Under the pieces are notes generated by a model that saw only the letters and a list, made by a program, of their open reading frames with translations, was not told the origin of the DNA and ran no database searches. The translations under genes were made by a program, and so were the position numbers. 64,000 nt of DNA from Labrenzia sp. R4_2 (GTDB lineage Bacteria > Pseudomonadota > Alphaproteobacteria > Rhizobiales > Stappiaceae), in contig NZ_JAGHRJ010000005.1 of assembly GCF_017743865.1 (NCBI RefSeq), positions 310,001 through 374,000 of the forward strand, given 5' to 3'. Below, piece by piece: positions 24,747 to 32,604 of the stretch (the first letter of the stretch is position 1; each line of letters opens with the position of its first letter).

Positions 24747-27397
24747 TCCGCCTCCCAGATCGGCGCGACTTCGCTCAACCGCTCGATTGCAGCGGCTTGC
24801 TTGCGTTTGCAGTAGGTGGCGCCTGCGTTTGCCGGCAGGGCAAAAGCGAGATCGTCATAGTCGCCTCCGGTATCCGGCCCGGGCAGTGCAGCGCCGCTGG
24901 CCAATGCGGTTCTCGCCGCCTGCAGATATGCCTTGATCTCCGCCAGGACGATGTCCGGCTCGTCAAGCCGGAGGTCAAGCGGTTCACGCGGATAGAGCAG
25001 CGAGGCACTGATCGCGATGTGGTCGCCCAGGAGCGCCTTGACGGCGAAGGCATAGAGGCAACGCTGAAGCTCGCGGCCGCCGTTCATGCGGATGTTGCCT
25101 TTGGGCGACTTACCGGTCTTGTAGTCGCGTACGAGCGCCCAACTGCCGTCATCAGCGATGTCGAGCCGATCGATATAGCCGGCAATCTGAAATCCGGTGT
25201 CGGGGATGATCACCGGCACACTGGCGTCCCAGGGCAATGCCGCCTCCGACTTGGGCTCGGACCCGCCGAACGGGACTTCGCCAAAGGATCGGCTGCCCGG
25301 CAAATGATCATTGCCATAGGCAAGCGCCTGTCCGGCAAGAGCGCGCGCGTCCCCAAGCGTGCGGCCCCAGATAACAGCGGGCGGAACGGGCCGTTCGCTT
25401 TCCCATTCGGCCGCCACCGCACCAGCAGCTTCGTCCACCGCAGCCCGAACGGCAGCCACGTCGGCGGACGCGATACCGCCTGTCGCCTCGAGGTTTCGCA
25501 GGGCGCCGTCGAGCACCAGATGGATGAGGTCGCCGGTTTGCAGGGCGTCAAGCACGAGCGGCTCGGCACTGCCTTGCGGGGATTTCCAACCGAGAGCATA
25601 GCGCCAGAGGAAGTTGATGGGGCTGCGCAGCAGTGTCTTGAGCGAGCTCGCCGACTGGGTCCGCGCGAGGATCGCGAGAACCAAAGGATGATCAGACCTG
25701 ACCATTCCATCATGAGCTGTCACATCGGCCATGCGCCAATCGCGCCAGCAGGAACGCGCACTCAATGCCTGGGGATCGGCGGCGAATTCCTGTGGCCGCG
25801 CCATCAGCCGGTCGGTTTCACTGAAGGCATGGGCGGGAACGGCGTTGCGCCGCAGATAGGCTTCCTCGTCATAGGTGGCGAGGAGAGGGCTGCGACCCAG
25901 CAGCCGGCCGTCGCTGTCGCGTCGGGCGCGGGTGAGGACGACGTCGCTGCCCGTAGTGGCGAGGATCGTATCAAAGTCACGGCGATCTGCCAGATTGACG
26001 GGAAGCGGGTCGAGCTCGCCCGTTGGAATGATGTGGTCCGGGATCAGCCGATCTTCGGCGATCCCGCGTGGCCAGCGGGAGGAATTGAGACCGATCAGCC
26101 GAGCGAAGCGTCGCGGCGACGCGGCGAGGGCGCTGGCCGGCATCCAGGCCACGGAGACGGAGGCCTCGAGCCCGTCATCCTGTTTCAATGATTCCAGCGT
26201 GCTGTCGATCGCGCCGGCGGGCCCTGCCAGAAGGGCTTTGCGCCAGATGGACAATGCCCGGCCCTTGAGGAAGGCTTCGCCGATCTCCTGTACCGCGTCC
26301 GGTCCCTTTGCCAGCAGATCGACCGCAGCACGCAACACCGGGGCGTGATCCATGCCGTCAGGCCAGTCGTCTGGCGCGAGGCGCGCCAGCAGTTGGTTCC
26401 AGGCGGACGGCGTTGACAAGGGTGCATCGCTTGGAAGGACGCGCATCCAGCCATCGGGAAGGGAAGCCAGAGGTGCAGAATCGCGGCACAGGGCGGCGAG
26501 ACGGCGCAAGCGCGACTGCGAAAGTCCGCGCACGACGATGTCGGCGAGTGCCGCTGCCGCTTGTCCGTCACGTGTCGTGACGGCAGGGACGCCATGAACG
26601 AAATGCAGATCAATATTGGCATCGGCTCGCAGCGCGAGAAAATGATCGTCGTAGTCGGCCGGCGACGCGGTGGCGATGGCAATGTCGGCGGGCGATACGC
26701 CCGACGCGAGCAGTGACCGAACCCAACGCAGTGTCTCGACTGCCTCATGGTAAGCGGTCGCGGCACTGACGGATCGAATGGTCGGCGCCTCAGCATCGCC
26801 TCGAGAGACAGCAACTCCGCTTTCCTTGAGCCAGGCTGGGACAGGGCGAGGACCTGACGTCCATTGCATGGGGATGTGCTCGGCGAGCGCCTTCAGCAGA
26901 GGCCGCCAGCAGGGAGACAGTTCGGTCAGTCCGACGATTTCCATCGAGCCGAATATGGCGGGCGCATGGGTGATCCGGCTGATGGCTGTGGCGACAATAT
27001 CGACCGAACACATCATTCCGCCCGGAAGTTCGGTGAGAACAGCGGCCTCCAGGCGAGCGATGGCTTCAAGCCTTGGATGATCAGCTGACCGGGAGGCAAG
27101 ATCGATACCTGCCCGCCACGCCTTGTGCAGTGTGTCGGCGGCCGCGCCGATCATGCCCGGCAGCATCTTGATATCTTCCAGTTCGCCCATCGGTGTTTCA
27201 GGGAGGACCGTCTGGATCGCCGCGCGCAGGCTTTCTTCGTCGATCGCGCGGGTGAAGCCGCCCGCGAGCCGCACCGCGGCTTGTTCGAATGACATGATCT
27301 GGAGGCCATGTTGACCGCCACGAGCCGCCGCGAGGCGGGCCTCCCGCATTGCCAGGCGACCATACACGACAAGGGTGGATCGCTTCGCGGCCGTCAT
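24743..27397 (-). CDS. PD-(D/E)XK (RecB-family) nuclease, AddB-like partner
   Basis: This 884-aa protein has an AddB-like inactive-helicase body with no Walker A (TLVVYGRLAMREARLAAARG at the N-terminus) and a C-terminal RecB-family nuclease. Nuclease landmarks are GYIDRLDIADDGSWALVRDY followed by KTGK (about residues 744-767), with the conserved D and the DYK motif. The C-terminus has only one Cys (GATYCKRKQ) where AddB normally has the iron-sulphur Cys cluster, so it is not a canonical AddB. It starts 18 bp after the 47-aa basic protein and overlaps the UvrD-like gene by 4 bp. The pair should form a two-nuclease end-resecting complex. Confidence 0.85.
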   Translation of the reverse strand: MTAAKRSTLVVYGRLAMREARLAAARGGQHGLQIMSFEQAAVRLAGGFTRAIDEESLRAAIQTVLPETPMGELEDIKMLPGMIGAAADTLHKAWRAGIDLASRSADHPRLEAIARLEAAVLTELPGGMMCSVDIVATAISRITHAPAIFGSMEIVGLTELSPCWRPLLKALAEHIPMQWTSGPRPVPAWLKESGVAVSRGDAEAPTIRSVSAATAYHEAVETLRWVRSLLASGVSPADIAIATASPADYDDHFLALRADANIDLHFVHGVPAVTTRDGQAAAALADIVVRGLSQSRLRRLAALCRDSAPLASLPDGWMRVLPSDAPLSTPSAWNQLLARLAPDDWPDGMDHAPVLRAAVDLLAKGPDAVQEIGEAFLKGRALSIWRKALLAGPAGAIDSTLESLKQDDGLEASVSVAWMPASALAASPRRFARLIGLNSSRWPRGIAEDRLIPDHIIPTGELDPLPVNLADRRDFDTILATTGSDVVLTRARRDSDGRLLGRSPLLATYDEEAYLRRNAVPAHAFSETDRLMARPQEFAADPQALSARSCWRDWRMADVTAHDGMVRSDHPLVLAILARTQSASSLKTLLRSPINFLWRYALGWKSPQGSAEPLVLDALQTGDLIHLVLDGALRNLEATGGIASADVAAVRAAVDEAAGAVAAEWESERPVPPAVIWGRTLGDARALAGQALAYGNDHLPGSRSFGEVPFGGSEPKSEAALPWDASVPVIIPDTGFQIAGYIDRLDIADDGSWALVRDYKTGKSPKGNIRMNGGRELQRCLYAFAVKALLGDHIAISASLLYPREPLDLRLDEPDIVLAEIKAYLQAARTALASGAALPGPDTGGDYDDLAFALPANAGATYCKRKQAAAIERLSEVAPIWEAE

Positions 27398-27415
27398 CGC
27401 TGCCCCCTTTCCGGG

Positions 27416-27559
27416 TTACTTCTTGTTCGGACGCTGGGTCAGCGCCGACGCAGCCGCGCTCTTGGCTGCCTTGCTGCTATTCGGGTTCCGTAAGACCTTC
27501 GCGGCTGCGCTCGCCGCCTTCTTGCTGGTTACCTCACGGTTTGCACTGCGCTTCGGCAT
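27416..27559 (-). CDS. Small basic Ala/Lys-rich protein (47 aa)
   Basis: This 47-aa ORF starts MPKRSANREVTSKKAASAAA, continues KVLRNPNSSKAAKSAAASAL and ends TQRPNKK. It has GGAG about 7 bases before the ATG and is the first gene of the leftward arm. The repeated Ala/Lys/Ser helices and strong positive charge resemble histone H1 tails, and I recall similar small proteins in many proteobacterial mobile elements without known function. DNA binding is likely. It is 18 bp from the nuclease gene, so it is probably part of the operon. Confidence 0.7.
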   Translation of the reverse strand: MPKRSANREVTSKKAASAAAKVLRNPNSSKAAKSAAASALTQRPNKK

Positions 27560-27710
27560 CACCCTCTCCTTCGGCAATTAGCGATGTTCTGCCGTTGACG
27601 AACGGCTATAATGGGAATAATAATTACACGGACTTTCCGTCTTGTCCATATAGTTTATAGTCTGACCAAGGTGGCCAATCGTATAGTTTCTCGCAGTCAG
27701 GGAGCCGTGA
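27560..27710. promoter_or_regulatory. Divergent promoter/operator region between the two defence operons
   Basis: This 151-bp A+T-rich gap separates the leftward nuclease-helicase arm from the WYL gene. It contains TATAAT (27607-27612), an ACGGA-CTT-TCCGT inverted repeat near 27631-27643, and two copies of TATAGTTT (near 27652 and 27683). BrxR/CapW-type WYL proteins repress by binding inverted repeats in their own promoters, so one of these repeats is a candidate operator. Assignment of -35/-10 pairs is uncertain. Confidence 0.5.
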
Positions 27711-28574
27711 GTGCGCTGGGGTGTTGAGCAAAGGCTTGAATTTATTGAGTTTCGCCTGTTCTGGGAGGGCTCGATCAACCGCGCCGACATCGTTGAGTTT
27801 TTTGGCGTGTCGGTTCCGCAGGCTTCGAAAGATCTGGCGCTTTATCAGGAGAGGGCGCCCGGAAACATGGAGTATGACAAGCGCGGCAAGCGCTATGTTG
27901 CTGCCAAGAAGTTTGTCCTGCGCTTCCTGGATCCCGACCCTTATGTCTATCTCGCCCAGCTTCGTTCAGTTGCCGAAGGCTCCGTCCCATCAAGTGATTC
28001 CTGGATTGCGGAACTCCCCAAGACCGATGTTGCGCTAACGCCCAAGCGGGATGTCGACATCGAGGTTCTGCGCAAGATTCTCGATGCCGTGCGCGAAGGC
28101 GTCTCGGTGGATGTCTTCTATCAGTCTATGAACAAAGTTCGCCCGGATCCGATTTGGAGAAGGATCACGCCGCATGCGTTTGGCTATGACGGGTTCCGTT
28201 GGCATGTTCGCGCCTATTGTCACCTTGAGCACAAGTTCAAGGACTTCCTGTTGCCACGGACGCTTGAAGTCGGCGGCAAAGGCGACCCCGGGGCAACTGG
28301 CGAGCAGGACTGGCTCTGGAACAACTTTTTCGACGTGGTCATCGGTCCGCATCCCGATCTCACGGAGAGCCAGAAAAAGGTTGTCGCCAAAGACTACGGG
28401 TTCGACCACGGGAGCGGCGTTCTTTCGGTTCGCTATGCAATGCTGTTCTATGTTCTCAAGCGACTTGGCTTGCTTGTGGATGCGGCAAAGCAAAGCCCTC
28501 GTACGCAGCATATCGTTGCATTAAACCGCAAGGAGACTGAGGCGGCGCTGGAAAAGGCGGAGCTTCAGCTATGA
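27711..28574 (+). CDS. WYL-domain transcriptional repressor, BrxR/CapW-like
   Basis: This 287-aa protein starts at GTG 27711 behind GGGAG. It has an N-terminal winged helix (RLEFIEFRLFWEGSINRADI, then VEFFGVSVPQASKDLALYQE) at about residues 8-55, a middle WYL domain (VDVFYQSM and ITPHAFGYDGFRWHVRAYCH) at about residues 120-175, and a WCX-like C-terminal dimer domain. This matches the BrxR/CapW repressors that sense infection-related signals and control BREX, CBASS and other defence operons. It is the first gene of the rightward arm, 26 bp before the SNF2 gene, and abuts the shared divergent region, so it probably controls both arms. The sensing residues of the WYL pocket appear intact. Confidence 0.92.
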   Translation: MRWGVEQRLEFIEFRLFWEGSINRADIVEFFGVSVPQASKDLALYQERAPGNMEYDKRGKRYVAAKKFVLRFLDPDPYVYLAQLRSVAEGSVPSSDSWIAELPKTDVALTPKRDVDIEVLRKILDAVREGVSVDVFYQSMNKVRPDPIWRRITPHAFGYDGFRWHVRAYCHLEHKFKDFLLPRTLEVGGKGDPGATGEQDWLWNNFFDVVIGPHPDLTESQKKVVAKDYGFDHGSGVLSVRYAMLFYVLKRLGLLVDAAKQSPRTQHIVALNRKETEAALEKAELQL

Positions 28575-28599
28575 AGATTTCGGGGGGAAGCGTCGACTG

Positions 28600-31500
28600 A
28601 TGGGTGCAAAACTCGAGGATGTAAAGAACGGCGCGTCGATCTGCGGTATTGCCTCGGCGAGGCCGGCGCATGTCGTTTCGGTCGACTGGATTGGCGACCA
28701 GGCGATTAACGTCGTCTACCGCGACCATAACGGAACGGTGGCGGAGTCGGTCCTCTATCGCGACGATGAGCATCGCCTTGAGGTGGAGCAGAGCGGTCGA
28801 GCCTGGTCGTTCGATGCCGATGGCGCGCTTTTGCGTCTCGTGACCGAGGCCAACCGCATCAAGCTGGCACACTATTTCGACCCCTACCTCGCCATTCACA
28901 CGAGCCTGGTCGATCCGTTGCCGCACCAGATCTCAGCAGTATACGGCGAGATGCTGCCGCGCCAGCCGTTGCGTTTCCTCCTCGCAGACGACCCTGGTGC
29001 CGGTAAGACGATCATGGCCGGCCTGCTCCTCAAGGAGTTGATCGCACGAAGTGATCTCGAACGATGCCTGATCGTCGCGCCTGGCAGTCTTGTTGAGCAG
29101 TGGCAAGACGAACTCGGGCAAAAATTTGATCTGGAATTCGACATCCTCACACGTGACATGATCGAAACCTCGCGGTCGGGCAACCCGTTCAGCGATCGAG
29201 ACCGGTTAATTGTCAGGCTCGATGTGTTGGCGCGCAACGAGGAGCTTCAGGAGAAGCTCATGAGCGCCCGCGAATGGGACCTGATCGTCTGTGACGAAGC
29301 ACATCGTATGTCAGCGACGTATTTTGGCGGCGAGGTGAAATATACACGCCGCTATCAAGTCGGGCAGAAGCTTGGGCAAGTCTGTCGCCATCTCCTGCTC
29401 ATGTCGGCGACCCCACACAATGGTAAGGAGGAGGACTTCCAACTCTTCATGGCACTGCTCGACGGCGATCGTTTCGAAGGCCGATTCCGGGACGGCGTAC
29501 ATTACGCTGACACCGAAGACATGATGCGGAGGCTGACGAAGGAGGAATTGCTCAAGTTCGACGGCCGGCCGCTTTTCCCGCCGCGCCGTGCCCGCACAGT
29601 CAAGTACGAGCTCTCCGAAGGCGAGGCCGCCCTTTATACTGCCGTCACCGAATATGTGCGTACCGAAATGAACCGTGTGCAGCGGTTCGCCGAAGGGGAT
29701 AACAAGAAGCGCAACAATGTTGGTTTCGCATTACAGATCCTGCAACGGCGCCTCGCTTCATCTCCGGCAGCAATCTACCAGTCGCTGAAACGCCGTCGCG
29801 AGCGTTTGGAGACAGAGTTGGGCGAAGCGCGGCTGGCGGCCAAAGGGCGCCGTGCCGGAGTCGCTGAGCCGGCGCTCAACGCTGATATGCTGGGCAACAT
29901 CGAGGAATACGGCCAGGAGGAGATCGACGAACTTGAGGATCTGATTTCAACTGGCGCGACGACGGCTGAGACGATCGAACAGCTTGCGTTGGAAGTCGAG
30001 ACGCTGAAAGACCTCGAGTCCAAAGCCATGGGCGTCCTGCGTTCCGGCGTGGACACGAAGTGGACCGAACTCAATCGTATTCTCGACGATGATCTCATGA
30101 CTGACGCGGCGGGGAATCGCCGTAAGTTGATCATCTTCACAGAGCCCAAAGACACGCTTCACTATCTTCTCGACAAGGTACGTGCGCGCCTTGGCAATCC
30201 CGAGGCAGTCGACGTGATTCATGGCGGGGTATCGCGCGAGGAACGTCGAAAAGTTATCGAGCGATTCATGCAGGACAAGGACTTGCTTGTCCTTATCGCA
30301 AACGACGCAGCCGGCGAGGGTGTGAACCTTCAGCGCGGGCATCTGATGGTCAACTACGACCTTCCATGGAATCCCAACAAGATCGAGCAGAGGTTCGGTC
30401 GCATCCATAGAATCGGGCAGTCCGAGGTATGTCACTTGTGGAATCTCGTGGCGGCTGACACGCGCGAAGGTGAAGTCTATGCGCGGCTCCTAGAAAAGCT
30501 GGAGACGGCACGGGAGGCATTGGGCGGTCGCGTCTACGATGTGCTGGGTGAGCTTTTTGAAGGTACGTCGCTCAAGGAGCTGCTCCTCCAGGCAGTGCAG
30601 TACAGCGAGCAGGAGGATGTGAAAGCATATCTCTTCCGCCAGGTAGATGGAGCAGTCGATCAATCCCATCTGCTGGAGTTACTTCGGCGGCGGGCGCTGA
30701 CCAACGACACTATGCCCGCGGCCAAGGTCGATGAGCTGCGACTCGAAATGGAGCGTGCCGAAGCACAGCGGCTCCAGCCTCATCACATCCAGAGTTTCTT
30801 CATTGAGGCATTCCAGCATCTCGGTGGCCGTCTCAAGCGTCGCGAAGATGGGCGCTGGGAGATCACGCACGTTCCGGTACGCATCCGCGAGCGCGATCGG
30901 CAGATTGGCACCGGAGCGCCTGTTCAGAAACAATATGAGCGGATTTGTTTCGACAAGGCCCACATCAACCAGCAGCCAGTCGCTTCCTTTATCTGCCCCG
31001 GTCACCCGCTTCTGGAGGCCGTAATCAGCCTGATCCGCGAGCAATATGAGCAGATCATGCGCCAAGGTGCAATCATGGTCGATGAGACCGATCCGGGCGA
31101 CGCGATTTCGGCAATCTTCCTTCTGGAGCACACAGTACAGGACGGCCGAACCACAAGCGCAGGGAAGCCGCATGTAATCTCGCAGCGCCTCCAGTTCGCC
31201 GCAATCGACCGAGCCGGCACGACTGTCAACGCCGGAATCGCGCCTCATCTCAACCTGCGACCGGCAAAGACAGAAGAGATCGACGCTGTGCGTGACCTGC
31301 TCGACGAGCAATGGCTGACCAGCGAACTGGAGAAGTCTGCGATCAGGTTTGCCACGGTGGAACTGGCCCAGGAACATGTCTCAGAGGTCAAGGCCCGCCG
31401 GTTGCCTGAAGTCGAGAAGGTCGAGCAGGAAGTCCGGGCCCGACTGAAAAAAGAGATCAATTACTGGGACTCGCGTGCCTTCGAACTGAAAGAAGAAGAA

Positions 31501-32103
31501 AAGGCCGGTAAGCGAACCCGGCTAAACTGGCAGAACGCGCAGCGTCGTGCCGAGGACCTCGCGGAGCGGCAGAAGCGCCGAATGGACCAGCTTGAGCAGG
31601 AGCGGTTTATTTCATCCCAACCGCCACGTGTGCGCGGTGGCATGGTGGTCATTCCGCATGGCCTTCTGGCTGCGCGGGATGCCCCCCGAGTTCCAGACCA
31701 TTTCGCGGAAGATCCCGCCGCCCGCAAGAAAATCGAGATTGCCGCGATGCAAGCGGTGATGGCGGCGGAACGCGCTCTGGGACACGCTCCTGTCGATGTC
31801 TCCGGCCAGAAGGTTGGCTACGACATTGCTTCACATGATCCGAAATCGGGGCATCTTCGGTTCATAGAAGTCAAAGGTCGCATCGATGGTGCAAATTCCG
31901 TGATGATCACGCGCCAGGAAGTCATCACGTCCTTGCACGAGCCGGAGAAATTCATTCTGGCGATCGTAGCGGTCGCCGACGGCTTCGCCCATGAACCGCG
32001 CTACGTGCGTGGCCCGCTCGTCGAGCGGGAGCCCTCGTTCCTTGAAACAGCAATTCAATTCGACCTTCGTCGCCTGCTGGAGCGGGCGCAAGAGCCAGCT
32101 TAG
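28600..32103 (+). CDS. SNF2-family helicase with C-terminal DUF3883
   Basis: This 1167-aa Swi2/Snf2 helicase has Walker A in LLADDPGAGKTIMAGLLLKE (about residues 126-145), DEAH in LIVCDEAHRMSA (about 228-239), LLMSATPHNGKEEDFQLFMA (motif III), IANDAAGEGVNLQRG (about 565) and QRFGRIHRIGQ (about 597-607). The C-terminal 100 residues form DUF3883 with HLRFIEVKGR (about residues 1084-1093), an E-x-K restriction-fold-like motif. DISARM DrmD and related defence helicases share this layout. GGGGGAAG precedes the ATG. It is the motor of the rightward arm and probably acts with the methyltransferase and DUF499 ATPase at the end of the operon. Confidence 0.92.
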   Translation: MGAKLEDVKNGASICGIASARPAHVVSVDWIGDQAINVVYRDHNGTVAESVLYRDDEHRLEVEQSGRAWSFDADGALLRLVTEANRIKLAHYFDPYLAIHTSLVDPLPHQISAVYGEMLPRQPLRFLLADDPGAGKTIMAGLLLKELIARSDLERCLIVAPGSLVEQWQDELGQKFDLEFDILTRDMIETSRSGNPFSDRDRLIVRLDVLARNEELQEKLMSAREWDLIVCDEAHRMSATYFGGEVKYTRRYQVGQKLGQVCRHLLLMSATPHNGKEEDFQLFMALLDGDRFEGRFRDGVHYADTEDMMRRLTKEELLKFDGRPLFPPRRARTVKYELSEGEAALYTAVTEYVRTEMNRVQRFAEGDNKKRNNVGFALQILQRRLASSPAAIYQSLKRRRERLETELGEARLAAKGRRAGVAEPALNADMLGNIEEYGQEEIDELEDLISTGATTAETIEQLALEVETLKDLESKAMGVLRSGVDTKWTELNRILDDDLMTDAAGNRRKLIIFTEPKDTLHYLLDKVRARLGNPEAVDVIHGGVSREERRKVIERFMQDKDLLVLIANDAAGEGVNLQRGHLMVNYDLPWNPNKIEQRFGRIHRIGQSEVCHLWNLVAADTREGEVYARLLEKLETAREALGGRVYDVLGELFEGTSLKELLLQAVQYSEQEDVKAYLFRQVDGAVDQSHLLELLRRRALTNDTMPAAKVDELRLEMERAEAQRLQPHHIQSFFIEAFQHLGGRLKRREDGRWEITHVPVRIRERDRQIGTGAPVQKQYERICFDKAHINQQPVASFICPGHPLLEAVISLIREQYEQIMRQGAIMVDETDPGDAISAIFLLEHTVQDGRTTSAGKPHVISQRLQFAAIDRAGTTVNAGIAPHLNLRPAKTEEIDAVRDLLDEQWLTSELEKSAIRFATVELAQEHVSEVKARRLPEVEKVEQEVRARLKKEINYWDSRAFELKEEEKAGKRTRLNWQNAQRRAEDLAERQKRRMDQLEQERFISSQPPRVRGGMVVIPHGLLAARDAPRVPDHFAEDPAARKKIEIAAMQAVMAAERALGHAPVDVSGQKVGYDIASHDPKSGHLRFIEVKGRIDGANSVMITRQEVITSLHEPEKFILAIVAVADGFAHEPRYVRGPLVEREPSFLETAIQFDLRRLLERAQEPA

Positions 32104-32112
32104 GGGGTTGTC

Positions 32113-32604
32113 GTGATTGATATCCAGGACTTCTCCATCCTCGCCCCTGTTCCGCTGGAGCACCTTCAATCGGGAGCCGAAATCTCCGGCAATACCGGCT
32201 TCGTTGCATTTGGCTCGCGCAAGTGGGAGCTGTTCCGCAAAGTCGACGAACTGCGCGCCGATCAGCGTGTTCCTGTCCTCATATATCCGTCGCATGAGGA
32301 CGTACCGGCGAAGGACAGTTTTATCGTGTCCTGGGTGGGATGGTATGTCGGTTGTGAGGAAAGCGGAAACGGCAAGCATTCGAATGGCATGTTGCATCGC
32401 CCCCCGACTACGGGGCAATATTCGTCGGATAATCAAGGGCACTGGGCGGTATTTTGGCACGTGTCCGAACTGTGCGAGCTGGCTGCCGCGCAACGCTTGG
32501 CGATTTCCGCGATCCAAACGGTCAAGGGTGGCTGGCGCAAAAGCTCCCCACCGCGCGGACCAGAACTGGTAGCCACTCCCTCTACACTTGAGTGGCCGCT
32601 ATGA
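32113..32604 (+). CDS. Uncharacterised operon-embedded protein (163 aa)
   Basis: Not recognised. The protein starts at GTG 32113 behind GGGGG, nine bases after the SNF2 stop, and its TGA overlaps the ATG of the sacsin-like gene. It reads MIDIQDFSILAPVPLEHLQS, GNTGFVAFGSRKWELFRKVD, then VLIYPSHEDVPAKDSFIVSW and VGWYVGCEESGNGKHSNGML. The beta-rich pattern and HSNGMLHRPP segment suggest a small globular domain, possibly PUA/EVE- or SH3-like, but that is a guess. Tight coupling on both sides makes it a component of the system rather than a bystander. Confidence 0.75.
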   Translation: MIDIQDFSILAPVPLEHLQSGAEISGNTGFVAFGSRKWELFRKVDELRADQRVPVLIYPSHEDVPAKDSFIVSWVGWYVGCEESGNGKHSNGMLHRPPTTGQYSSDNQGHWAVFWHVSELCELAAAQRLAISAIQTVKGGWRKSSPPRGPELVATPSTLEWPL

